Source: Flavobacteriales bacterium (GTDB taxonomy: Bacteria > Bacteroidota > Bacteroidia > Flavobacteriales_D > SKUL01). Taken from it: 18,008 bases of DNA. Below the pieces are notes generated by a model. That model was not told the origin of the DNA, made no database searches, and was given only the letters and a program-made list of their open reading frames with translations. Positions 6,222 to 13,901 of this stretch are shown one piece after another (positions within the stretch are counted from its first letter, which is position 1; every line of letters starts with the position of its first letter). A program made the position numbers and the translations under genes. The DNA lies in the NCBI GenBank assembly GCA_007129985.1, contig SKUL01000222.1, positions 1-18,008 of the forward strand, written 5' to 3'.

Positions 6222-7417
6222 TTGCGCACCACTTTAAATTCAACCCGGCGATTCCGCTGACGCCCTTCATCCGTATCATTGGTGGCCACAGGTTTAGACA
6301 TTCCGTAGCCTTTGTAGCTCAGCCGCGACTTATCCGCTTTGTTCTTCACGAGATAGTCAACCACCGCCTTTGCCCGCTCTTCTGACAGCTTTTGGTTGTA
6401 AGTATCGCTTCCGATGTTGTCTGTATGTCCGCTTATTTCGATTTCCATATGCGGAAAGTCGTAGAGTAAATCGGCGAGCATGTCCAGTTCGTCCTTGGAT
6501 TCGGGCAGCAACTCCGCCTTATCGAACTCAAAGAAAATATTGCGAAGTTCCATGATATCGCCCACTTCAAACTGAAATGCCGTAATCGGCTCGTCATCAG
6601 TAGATGCCACCTGCTCAATTTTTCTTTTGGGCGGAGGTGGAATAGATTTCTTGGGAGTAGGACTCAGTTTTTCACCCGGTTTGGCGTCGCGAACCAACAC
6701 ATCATCAATGTAGTAATACGCCCCTCGCTCACCTTCAGGATATTTGATGAATTCTGTTTGTTCATCACCGTAAAAATTACCGATGATGAGGTAGTGTAAA
6801 TCCGTGGCAGCCTCAAACACACCGCTCACTTTTACCCAGCGATTGCCCCTGGTTTGAACTGGCTTTTCTTCATTGATTTGCGGAGTGTAATAAAGCGGTA
6901 AGCGATTATTGGTCTGAATAAGGGTATCTGAAAAAAGCATCCCGAGGTTGTTACTGGCACGGGCCGAGCGCTCAGACCTCAACACCCACATCTCTGCGTA
7001 GTATCGCTGACCTGCATACAAAGTACTATCCAACTCTACCATAAGATACTCATGCCAGAAAGTAGGCGTGCCACCCGTGCCCTGAATTTTTATCCCCACC
7101 ATATTATCACCACTTTTTGGCATTTGCCTGATGGGACTGTGTTTGCGAGGATGCGCCCAGCAATCGGGCTCTACGCGGGTGCTGAATAAGTCGGGAGTCG
7201 TTTCGGTAGGGCTGGTCCATTCCCGGAAATACTGCTCCATAAATGAAATACCTTTTTGATTCCACCTGCAAGGTTCTCCCAAGGTTTCCTCAAAACCCGG
7301 GTTGGGCACGTAATTATAAGTCTCCTCGCGCACCTGCTGAAGCAATCCCTGCGCATCAGTGGTGATGGTCATAGCCATCCACGTCATTCCAACCCAAACA
7401 ATCCTCTTGCTAAACAT
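6218..7417 (-). CDS. OmpA-family peptidoglycan-binding outer membrane protein
   Basis: The ATG at 7417 gives a signal peptide (MFSKRIVWVGMTWMAMTITT, cleavage near DAQ) and a 399-residue protein; the frame remains open 59 codons upstream without a signal-like start. Residues ~35-255 form an all-beta region starting VPNPGFEE, typical of carbohydrate-binding-like or jelly-roll domains at the N-terminus of Bacteroidota OmpA proteins. A proline/lysine linker (PPPPKRK) follows. Residues ~288-399 are a canonical OmpA C-terminal domain: IFFEFDKAELLPES, ISGHTDNIGSDTYNQ, LSEERAKAVVDYL, YGMSKPVATNDT and NRRVEF. The Asp of GHTD (~333) and Arg of SEERA (~348), which bind diaminopimelate in this family, are present, so it should tether the outer membrane or a surface complex to peptidoglycan. 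It is convergent with the WG-repeat gene and divergent from a second OmpA-like gene. A near-consensus TTATTTTG lies ~20 nt upstream (7437-7444). Confidence 0.93.
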   Translation of the reverse strand: MFSKRIVWVGMTWMAMTITTDAQGLLQQVREETYNYVPNPGFEETLGEPCRWNQKGISFMEQYFREWTSPTETTPDLFSTRVEPDCWAHPRKHSPIRQMPKSGDNMVGIKIQGTGGTPTFWHEYLMVELDSTLYAGQRYYAEMWVLRSERSARASNNLGMLFSDTLIQTNNRLPLYYTPQINEEKPVQTRGNRWVKVSGVFEAATDLHYLIIGNFYGDEQTEFIKYPEGERGAYYYIDDVLVRDAKPGEKLSPTPKKSIPPPPKRKIEQVASTDDEPITAFQFEVGDIMELRNIFFEFDKAELLPESKDELDMLADLLYDFPHMEIEISGHTDNIGSDTYNQKLSEERAKAVVDYLVKNKADKSRLSYKGYGMSKPVATNDTDEGRQRNRRVEFKVVRN

Positions 7418-7649
7418 ATACCGCTGTTTTAAGGGACAAAATAAGCAAGCTACGTGCCTGTTATGCCTGAACATCTGCCCTAATTTTACCCGTTGTGGTG
7501 TGGAAAACCCTTGTGGCTTGAAGCTTTTGAATGTGGTTTTAGTAGAACAAGCCACAAAGTTTAATATGTCGTCTCTTTCCGGATACTTCTCCACCCATCA
7601 AGGTGAAAACGAAGCATAAAAAACCGGCGACACCTGCACGAAAAATGGT

Positions 7650-7656
7650 TACTTTG
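7650..7656 (+). promoter_or_regulatory. Near-consensus -7 box before the second OmpA-like gene
   Basis: TACTTTG lacks one spacer base relative to TAnnTTTG and ends 8 nt before the ATG at 7665. It is the best candidate in the 247-nt divergent gap between the two OmpA genes and would drive the OmpA-like, Wzc-like and flippase operon. No -33 element is evident. Confidence 0.35.
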
Positions 7657-7664
7657 CTAGCTCA

Positions 7665-8843
7665 ATGAGGGCCATCTTTTTCATCTTTTTGATTGCAGGA
7701 TGCGTGTTGTTTCCAAGCTCTGCGCTTTGGGCTCAGGAAACTGATACATCCGCTTGCTTTGAGGCAGTTGTGCTACATCTTTTAGCTGAAAATGAAAAAT
7801 CAAGTTCCAATTTGAATCACGATGCGGGTGAGGAGCTTAACGTATATTACCGCACCGAAGACCACTACACTTTTTGGTACCGATTTATCGCAGAAAAAGA
7901 AACCGTGTTTTCTCTCGAACTATGGCCCACACAAGCCGATGACACTTACCACTTTATGCTCTATGAAGAAAGCGGACCCAATTTTTGCGAGAATCTGGTA
8001 GGAGGAGTCATTCAGCAACTTGATGTACCGGCGTCATTTGAAACGGGCTCTTCAGGAAGCAATCAATTGATTGGGGTCAGTACAACATTTGTGATGCCCG
8101 CCAACAGCTCTTATTACATGGCTGTACTGAACATGACCGACGGAGGCTGTGGTCATCGTTTGGTATATGAAGTGGGAGAAGAACGACGTGGCGTGAATGC
8201 CATCCATCAGCCCTGTTTCAGTTTCGCGCCCATTCAGGAATGGATTGCCCACGAACCTGAGGTGATGGAGGAAGAGGACACCGAATTGGTTCTGCCAGTG
8301 GAAGAAATTGAATCTGAACCCATCGCTGCAGAACCCGAGGAAAAACTGGTAGAAATGACCTCCCGAAAGGCCGAAAATGCTCAAACCAGTAAGGAAAAGT
8401 CAACAGATCTTGTAAAACCTTCTGCCCTTGCATTTGAACTTGAAGCAGCCAACAAGATTGAATTGCGCGAAATTTACTTTCACAACAACACCTACGCCTT
8501 TACCAAACAATCAAGCGATCAGCTCAACGACTTGTACGAATTGATGGACACTCGGCCCGACCTTGAGATTGTCATTCACGGTCATACCTCCGGCAATACC
8601 CGCAAAATCAAGCCTGATCCAAATACCGTTCACCTCGGTGAAGGCTGGAATTTTAAAGGAAACTCGCGTCAGCTTTCCAAAAAGCGCGCAGAGGCAGTTA
8701 AAAAATATCTCGTAAAGCGAGGTATTGACCCTAAACGCATTAAGACCGAAGGCCACGCAGATGACCAAAAGATTATTGAGAATCCTACCACTCCACAAGA
8801 CCACATGCGAAATATGCGCGTGGAAATCACCGTAGCTCCTTAA
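7665..8843 (+). CDS. Divergent OmpA-like protein in a polysaccharide operon
   Basis: The 392-residue protein has an N-terminal export signal: either a cleavage after the ALWAQ region, or a lipoprotein signal, since IAGC at residues 10-13 fits a lipobox. Residues ~30-170 form a beta-rich domain with four or more cysteines, resembling PPC-like or jelly-roll domains. An acidic linker follows at ~195-262 with many Glu residues. Residues ~264-392 are an OmpA-type domain that is unusual: GHTS replaces GHTD, about 17 extra residues lie between GHT and the LSKKRAEAV helix, and NMRVEI replaces NRRVEF. The Arg of the binding site is kept (~341) but the conserved Asp is Ser (~309). It lies 17 nt before the Wzc-like kinase gene, so cotranscription is likely and a role in envelope polysaccharide export or anchoring is suggested. 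Peptidoglycan binding cannot be assumed. Confidence 0.88.
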   Translation: MRAIFFIFLIAGCVLFPSSALWAQETDTSACFEAVVLHLLAENEKSSSNLNHDAGEELNVYYRTEDHYTFWYRFIAEKETVFSLELWPTQADDTYHFMLYEESGPNFCENLVGGVIQQLDVPASFETGSSGSNQLIGVSTTFVMPANSSYYMAVLNMTDGGCGHRLVYEVGEERRGVNAIHQPCFSFAPIQEWIAHEPEVMEEEDTELVLPVEEIESEPIAAEPEEKLVEMTSRKAENAQTSKEKSTDLVKPSALAFELEAANKIELREIYFHNNTYAFTKQSSDQLNDLYELMDTRPDLEIVIHGHTSGNTRKIKPDPNTVHLGEGWNFKGNSRQLSKKRAEAVKKYLVKRGIDPKRIKTEGHADDQKIIENPTTPQDHMRNMRVEITVAP

Positions 8844-8860
8844 CTTCGCGCATTCAAGCT

Positions 8861-11257
8861 ATGGAGCAGGAACCCATCGTAGAAGAAAAAGAGTTCGACC
8901 TCAAATTACTTTTGAGCAAGCACCTGAAATACTGGTATTTGTTCGTGTTTTCAATGGCTCTTGCACTTGGTGCTGCATGGTTTTACAACTGGTACACCGC
9001 GCCCGTTTACCGCGTGGCCTGTAAAGTTTTGATTAAGGATGATGCCACCGCTGGAACGCGGTCGCTGCTGAAAGAGCTCGATGTTTCCGTAGTAAACAAA
9101 AACATGGAGAACGAAATGGAGATTCTGCGCTCGCACCGTATCGTTGACGGCGCGCTGGATCAACTGGAGTTTGGAACGACTTACTTCCTCATTGGCAATA
9201 TCAAAACCAGTGAGGTTTACACCGATTGCCCCTTTAAACTTACGTATGATAGCGTTCACCATTATGCCTACTTCATTCCGTTGTTTGTTAACATCATAAA
9301 CAGCGACGAGTTTGACTTCAGGTACGAATTAGAAGGCGCGCAACCGTTCAGCGCGCGCGGGCACTTTGGTAAATCGCTGGACACTCCGCTGGGCACTTTT
9401 GTGCTTGAGCGTCGTTCGCATTTTAACCATGCATTGCTCAATGACCCGAAGTACGAAATTCGCAACTACAAAATTCAACTCCACGGAAGGGAGCGGCTCC
9501 GGAATTACTACACCCAGCGCCTCAACATCTCACCCATCAGCACGCAAAGCACCATCGTGGAGATTTCAATGCTCGATGAGGTTCCTCAGAAGGGTGTAGA
9601 TTTTTTAAACGCATTGGTTCAAACCTACCTGCAACACGACATCAACGAAAAAAACCGAAATGCAGCAAGGACAGCTGTTTTCATTGAAGGTCAATTAGAC
9701 AAAATCAGCCTGGATCTTGAGTCAATAGAAAACTCGCGCGAGCTTTATATGACCGACAAGGGCATTGTGGACTTGAGCACCGAATCGCAGATGATTCTCG
9801 AAACGGCCCGCCGAATTGACCAGGAAATTGCCGGAAACCGAGCTCGCAAAAGCATGGTCGGCTTTTTGAAAGAATACGTGCGCAACAACAACGAACTCTC
9901 TGAACTTGCACCCAGCTCACTCAACATCTATGATCCACTTCTTGTGAGCCTGATTGAGAAGCTGATAAACTTAGAAACGGATCGCGAAAGGGTCACCGTT
10001 GAACTCAAAGCTGGCAACCCTCAACTGGTTCCTTTGGATGCAGAAATTCGTGTTACGCGGGCTTTGTTGCTCGAGAACATCAACAACATAGAAAAGAGCA
10101 TTGAGGCCAATAATCAGGAACTGGAGCGTGAATTGGCCAGTGTAAAAAGTCGTATTGCAGTAATCCCAAAAACGGAGCGAGAGTTGATTGGTATTGAGCG
10201 CGAGTACCGCATTCAGGAAAGTTTGTACCTATACCTTCTGGAGAAAAAAGCTGAAGTTTCCATTTCGTTGGCGGCCTCGAGCAGTGATAACCGTATTGTG
10301 GATGGAGCCCGGGCAAGTCTTGGCCCCGTCCGACCAGTAACGAGTAAAACCTACAGCATCGCAATGATTCTGGGTTTGTTGATACCTATCGTTCTGGTTT
10401 ATGGCATACACCAGTTAGACGACAAAGTGCGAAACCTGGAAACCATTGAATCGCTCACCACCATTCCTGTGATAGGCGCGGTAGGTGTGAATAAAGATGA
10501 ATCCAACCTCGTGCTCGTATCACGACCTCAGAGTGCCATTGCAGAAGCATACCGGTCAATTCGCACCAACCTGAAATTCTTTGGTGTGGACGAACAGCAC
10601 AAGGTAATACTCATTACCTCTTCGGTGGGAACTGAGGGTAAGACCTTTTCTGCCATGAATCTGGCCAGTGTGCTCGCCCTTGGAGGAAGCCGTGTAGTGC
10701 TTTTGGGACTTGATCTTCGGAAACCCAGAATCATTGATGACTTCCAACTAAGTAACGAGATTGGCATCAGTACCCATCTGAGCGGACAGCATAGCATTGA
10801 TGAAATCGTGCAGCGAAGCGGAGTGATTGATACCTTCGACATCATCCCATCAGGCCCCATTCCCCCCAACCCTTCAGAACTTATTATGGGCCAGAAGATG
10901 AATGAAATGATGGATGAGTTAAAATCGCGCTACGACTACATCATCATTGACTCCCCGCCGTTGGGACTGGTTACCGACGCACTGATTTTGATGAAGTTTG
11001 CGGCTCTATCTATTTTTGTGGTGAGGTTTGCCTCAACCAGCAAACACCATCTTCGACACGTTGAGCATCTTCACAAGCAGGGCCGACTCGGAAAAATTGC
11101 CGTGCTGTTCAATGCTGTTAAATTTTCGGGGGCACAAGGAGGATACGGTTATGGATACGGTTATGGCTATGGCTCAGGCAAGGGTTATGGTTATTACGAA
11201 GATGCTGCCTCCAAAACAGGTGTGTTTTCAAAACTCCGGAGATTGTTTAGCCGGTGA
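8861..11257 (+). CDS. Wzc-like polysaccharide co-polymerase / BY-kinase
   Basis: The 798-residue protein has the full Wzc layout. A cytoplasmic N-terminus and TM1 (~24-44) lead to a Wzz-type periplasmic domain (VYRVACKVLIKDD, NEMEILRSHRIVDGAL), long coiled coils (~250-450) and a GNVR-type segment (IPKTERELIGIEREY ~430-445). TM2 is at ~497-517. The cytoplasmic kinase starts with IAEAYRSIRTNLKFF; Walker A is SVGTEGKT (Lys594), the A' motif LGLDLRKP (~615-622) and Walker B YIIIDSPP (Asp697). The tail (~761-780) is a Gly-Tyr repeat of nine tyrosines ending before a basic LRRLF. Such proteins control chain length and export of capsule or exopolysaccharide, and autophosphorylate on the tail tyrosines. 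The first Asp of the usual DxD in the A' motif is Gly616. The gene overlaps the flippase start by 4 nt (GTGA), indicating translational coupling. Confidence 0.96.
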   Translation: MEQEPIVEEKEFDLKLLLSKHLKYWYLFVFSMALALGAAWFYNWYTAPVYRVACKVLIKDDATAGTRSLLKELDVSVVNKNMENEMEILRSHRIVDGALDQLEFGTTYFLIGNIKTSEVYTDCPFKLTYDSVHHYAYFIPLFVNIINSDEFDFRYELEGAQPFSARGHFGKSLDTPLGTFVLERRSHFNHALLNDPKYEIRNYKIQLHGRERLRNYYTQRLNISPISTQSTIVEISMLDEVPQKGVDFLNALVQTYLQHDINEKNRNAARTAVFIEGQLDKISLDLESIENSRELYMTDKGIVDLSTESQMILETARRIDQEIAGNRARKSMVGFLKEYVRNNNELSELAPSSLNIYDPLLVSLIEKLINLETDRERVTVELKAGNPQLVPLDAEIRVTRALLLENINNIEKSIEANNQELERELASVKSRIAVIPKTERELIGIEREYRIQESLYLYLLEKKAEVSISLAASSSDNRIVDGARASLGPVRPVTSKTYSIAMILGLLIPIVLVYGIHQLDDKVRNLETIESLTTIPVIGAVGVNKDESNLVLVSRPQSAIAEAYRSIRTNLKFFGVDEQHKVILITSSVGTEGKTFSAMNLASVLALGGSRVVLLGLDLRKPRIIDDFQLSNEIGISTHLSGQHSIDEIVQRSGVIDTFDIIPSGPIPPNPSELIMGQKMNEMMDELKSRYDYIIIDSPPLGLVTDALILMKFAALSIFVVRFASTSKHHLRHVEHLHKQGRLGKIAVLFNAVKFSGAQGGYGYGYGYGYGSGKGYGYYEDAASKTGVFSKLRRLFSR
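11141..11197 (+). repeat. Hexanucleotide GGNTAY coding repeat (Gly-Tyr tail of the kinase)
   Basis: Nine consecutive hexamers run from 11141 to 11194, seven of the form GG(A/T/C)TA(C/T) encoding Gly-Tyr and two (GGCTCA, GGCAAG) encoding Gly-Ser and Gly-Lys, followed by one more Tyr codon. The first four units are an exact duplication of a 12-mer. The repeat lies in frame near the kinase C-terminus and can change tyrosine number by slippage without a frameshift. Confidence 0.9.
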
Positions 11258-12612
11258 TACCCGACGCACTCTCAGACTGGCTTCAAAAGCTTCACCCGCG
11301 TACGCGCAAAATCGGGAAGAACATTCTGGAATCGGCGGTTTACCGAGCCATTTCGATGGCAGCGTCCTTTATTACCGTTCCTATTTTGCTGCACTGGCTA
11401 GGTCAGGCCGAATACGGAGTGTGGCTCACCATGCAAGCAGTTATTGGGTGGTTCCTGATTTTTGATTTGGGACTGGGCAACGGTTTGCGAAATAAACTGG
11501 CCGAGGCATTGGCCGCCAACAACCCGCAATTGGCGCGCAGATACGTCAGCTCTGCATACGTAATCATCACAGGTATTTCGCTGGCCATGCTGGTTTTATA
11601 CGGCATCGCACAATGGTTTATTGACTGGAAAGTGGTTTTCAACGCGCCAGAAATCAACGACTCCGAACTGCGGCGTACCATGAATCTGGTTTTCCTGTTC
11701 TTTTGTGTTCAATTTGTTTTTCAGCTCATTAAAATGATTTGGCTGGCCGACCAACGTCCGGCACTCACCACCCTTGTAAACGCGCTTGGTACACTTTTCT
11801 CACTGGTGGCAGTGTTTCTGGCATCCAAACTACTTCCCGCCAATCTGGAGATTGTGGCCTGGATTATCGGAGGCGGAAATCTTTTGCTACTGGTGATTGC
11901 CAATTTTACAGGCTTCCGGGGAAAGTACAAGTCTTTTCGCCCTTCCGTGAAACTGGCCAGTTGGGATGAAATGCGCAAGCTTACCAACCTCGGCCTACGG
12001 TTTTTTATTCTGCAAGGAGCAGCGCTCATCGTTTTCGCGACTGACAACATGATAATCACGCAGATGATTGGCCCCGAAGAAGTTCCGGCTTATCAAATAG
12101 CCTTCAAGTATTTTAATCTGGTAATGGTATTCTTTACGCTTATCACAGTGCCATACTGGTCGGCCTATACGGAGGCTTTTCAGAAAAAAGACCACGCCTG
12201 GATTCGAAGCACGGTGCGCAGTTTGATGCGGATATGGGCGGTATCTCTGGCGGTGGTGATGATCATGTTTGTGTCGGCGCCCGTGATTTACAGATTGTGG
12301 GTTGGTCCGGAATTGCAAATACCCACCATGTTGAGTGCCGTGTTTGCAATTTGGGTGGCCCTCTCGGCAGGACTTGCGATCTACGGTAATTTTTTGAGCG
12401 GAGTGGGAAAAATTCAACTGAGTGTGTACCACGCCATCTTTGTGAGCATCATCAATATTCCTCTTTCCATCCTTCTGGCCGGTCCACTCGGCCTCGGCAG
12501 TACAGGCGTTATTTTGGCTTCGGTGATCGGGCTTATTCCGCGGGCAATATTCCAACCCATTCAATATCATCTGATTATCAAAGGGAAAGCGAGGGGAATC
12601 TGGAACCGCTAA
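11254..12612 (+). CDS. Wzx-like polysaccharide flippase (MOP superfamily)
   Basis: The 452-residue protein is predicted to have about 12 to 14 transmembrane helices and belongs to the MOP/MATE group that moves lipid-linked oligosaccharides across the inner membrane. Supporting features are the N-terminal VPILLHWLGQAEYGVW, the loop FDLGLGNGLRNKLAEALA, typical of Wzx/RfbX-type proteins, and the mid-protein TDNMIITQMIGPEEVPAYQIAFKYF. The GTG start at 11254 overlaps the kinase stop as GTGA, so translation is probably coupled and the GTG choice is well supported; the next methionines lie inside the first helix. With the Wzc-like kinase directly upstream it forms a core for surface polysaccharide assembly, but no polymerase, exporter or glycosyltransferases adjoin it here. 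It is followed by 104 nt that contain the rpsF promoter. Confidence 0.93.
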   Translation: MIPDALSDWLQKLHPRTRKIGKNILESAVYRAISMAASFITVPILLHWLGQAEYGVWLTMQAVIGWFLIFDLGLGNGLRNKLAEALAANNPQLARRYVSSAYVIITGISLAMLVLYGIAQWFIDWKVVFNAPEINDSELRRTMNLVFLFFCVQFVFQLIKMIWLADQRPALTTLVNALGTLFSLVAVFLASKLLPANLEIVAWIIGGGNLLLLVIANFTGFRGKYKSFRPSVKLASWDEMRKLTNLGLRFFILQGAALIVFATDNMIITQMIGPEEVPAYQIAFKYFNLVMVFFTLITVPYWSAYTEAFQKKDHAWIRSTVRSLMRIWAVSLAVVMIMFVSAPVIYRLWVGPELQIPTMLSAVFAIWVALSAGLAIYGNFLSGVGKIQLSVYHAIFVSIINIPLSILLAGPLGLGSTGVILASVIGLIPRAIFQPIQYHLIIKGKARGIWNR

Positions 12613-12652
12613 CCCCCTTTCAATCAACCCATTTAAAAAGATGTGCGGGGTA

Positions 12653-12683
12653 TTGGTAAAACCCGTATAGTTTCCTACCTTTG
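12653..12683 (+). promoter_or_regulatory. Promoter of the rpsF-rpsR-rplI operon
   Basis: TACCTTTG at 12676-12683 matches TAnnTTTG exactly, and a TTG at 12653-12655 sits 20 nt upstream, near the spacing known for Bacteroidota sigma-A promoters. The predicted start is about 25 nt before the rpsF ATG at 12716. The A/T-rich leader shows no Shine-Dalgarno sequence and is too short for a large S6:S18-type leader structure. Confidence 0.75.
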
Positions 12684-12715
12684 CACTCCATTTTTTAAAA
12701 CTAAATCATTCATTT

Positions 12716-13066
12716 ATGAACCGCTACGAAACTGTTTTCATTTTAACTCCCGTTTTGTCTGAGGATCAGACAAAGGAAGCAGTTGTTAAGTACAAGGAAT
12801 TTCTTACCAAGAAAGGTGCGAAGATTGTACACGAAGAACACTGGGGTCTGCGCAAGCTGGCCTACCCTATTCAGAAGAAATCTACCGGGTTTTACCACCT
12901 GATTGAATTTGAAGCTGAAGGGTCATTGATCAACGATCTTGAAGTTACTTACCGTCGTGATGAGCGCGTTATGCGTTTCCTGACCGTGCGGATGGAGAAA
13001 GATCACATCGCCTTTGCCGAGAGCCGCAGAAACCGCAAACCGGAAGAAGCGCCGGCCAACGCCTAA
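12716..13066 (+). CDS. rpsF: 30S ribosomal protein S6 (bS6)
   Basis: The 116-residue protein is a complete bS6, which binds the central domain of 16S rRNA as a heterodimer with bS18. It starts MNRYETVFILTPVLSEDQ and contains the typical EHWGLRKLAYPIQKKSTGFYHLIEFEA block and RRDERVMRFLTVRME. A short alanine/proline-rich tail (EEAPANA) ends the protein. It is the first gene of a three-gene operon with rpsR 33 nt and rplI further downstream; the operon lacks the ssb or priB gene found between rpsF and rpsR in many other bacteria. Confidence 0.98.
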   Translation: MNRYETVFILTPVLSEDQTKEAVVKYKEFLTKKGAKIVHEEHWGLRKLAYPIQKKSTGFYHLIEFEAEGSLINDLEVTYRRDERVMRFLTVRMEKDHIAFAESRRNRKPEEAPANA

Positions 13067-13099
13067 TCTTTTTGTACAAACCTTTTAACAACACTTATC

Positions 13100-13363
13100 A
13101 TGGCAGATTCAGATATCAGATATCTCACCCCGATCAGTATTGACACGCAAAAAACCAAATACTGTCGTTTCAAGAAAAACCGCATCAAGTACATCGATTA
13201 CAAGGATGCCGACTTCCTGTTGAAATTGGTAAACGAGCAAGGTAAAATCCTTCCCCGACGCCTTACAGGAACTTCACTCAAATACCAACGCAAAGTATCT
13301 CAGGCTGTAAAGCGTTCACGTCACCTTGCCCTGATGCCTTACGTTGCCGATATGCTCAAGTAA
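13100..13363 (+). CDS. rpsR: 30S ribosomal protein S18 (bS18)
   Basis: The 87-residue protein is a full bS18, partner of bS6 in the 30S platform. Family marks are KYCRFKKNRIKYIDYKD, LKLVNEQGKILPRR and the conserved LTGTSLKYQRKVSQAVKRSRHLALMPY. A single cysteine (CRF) is kept, as in zinc-independent forms. It lies 33 nt after rpsF and 27 nt before rplI, all on the same strand, with no terminator or promoter between them. Confidence 0.98.
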   Translation: MADSDIRYLTPISIDTQKTKYCRFKKNRIKYIDYKDADFLLKLVNEQGKILPRRLTGTSLKYQRKVSQAVKRSRHLALMPYVADMLK

Positions 13364-13390
13364 TTTTTCACCCGTTAACAATCCGAAAAG

Positions 13391-13837
13391 ATGAAAATTA
13401 TACTCAAACAGGACGTTGAGAATCTTGGCGAAGCCAATGACCTCGTAACGGTGAAAGATGGTTACGCAAGAAACTACCTGATTCCAAAAGGGCTTGCCAT
13501 TGTTGCTACTCCTTCGGCCGAAAAAATGCTGAACGAAACTTTGAAGCAGCGTGCACACAAGCTGGAGAAAATCAAAGCCGAGGCCGAAGCTATGGCTGCA
13601 AAACTGGAAGGTACCACCATTCAGATTGGCGCTAAAGCCGGTGAAAATGGCAAAATCTTCGGTTCTGTAAACACCATTCAGGTGGCAGAAGGCCTTCAGA
13701 AAGCAGGTTTTGAGATTGACCGCAAGAACATCACCATCAAAGAAGAGCCTATCAAATCGCTGGGCAAATACACCGCCGAGGTGAAACTACACCGCGATGT
13801 AACGCAGACGCTCACTTTTGAAGTGATTGAAGAATAA
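13391..13837 (+). CDS. rplI: 50S ribosomal protein L9 (bL9)
   Basis: The 148-residue protein is a full two-domain bL9. The N-terminal 23S-rRNA binding domain shows MKIILKQDVENLG and the signature VKDGYARNYLIPKGLA. A long connecting helix (KQRAHKLEKIKAEAEAMAAKL) leads to the C-terminal domain with GENGKIFGSV and IKSLGKYTAEVKLHRDV. It is the last gene of the ribosomal operon and is followed after 20 nt by a terminator. The next gene, an ABC permease, is convergent. Confidence 0.98.
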   Translation: MKIILKQDVENLGEANDLVTVKDGYARNYLIPKGLAIVATPSAEKMLNETLKQRAHKLEKIKAEAEAMAAKLEGTTIQIGAKAGENGKIFGSVNTIQVAEGLQKAGFEIDRKNITIKEEPIKSLGKYTAEVKLHRDVTQTLTFEVIEE

Positions 13838-13857
13838 GAACGTTAGTTCGTTCCATC

Positions 13858-13890
13858 AAAACCCGCTGGCCATTCAGGTGAGCGGGTTTT
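13858..13890 (+). terminator. Rho-independent terminator of the rpsF-rpsR-rplI operon
   Basis: A perfect 10-bp stem AAAACCCGCT / AGCGGGTTTT encloses a 13-nt loop and is followed by further Us (13887-13892). On the minus strand the stem also ends in four Us, so it may act weakly on the convergent ABC permease transcript, whose stop codon lies 11 nt away. Confidence 0.88.
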
Positions 13891-13901
13891 TTATTTCATG
13901 A

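Noticed and set aside
7418..7594. 59-codon in-frame extension upstream of the OmpA gene at 7417
   Set aside because: It would bury the clear signal peptide starting at MFSKR; the region is better explained as the divergent regulatory gap.
11995..12627. 210-codon minus-strand open frame inside the flippase gene
   Set aside because: The composition (many His, Arg, Asn, Gln without pattern) is that of an antisense shadow of hydrophobic codons; no start context.
12684..12715. Possible S6:S18-type autoregulatory leader before rpsF
   Set aside because: The leader predicted from the promoter is only about 25 nt, A/T rich, and shows no stem able to present the expected motif.
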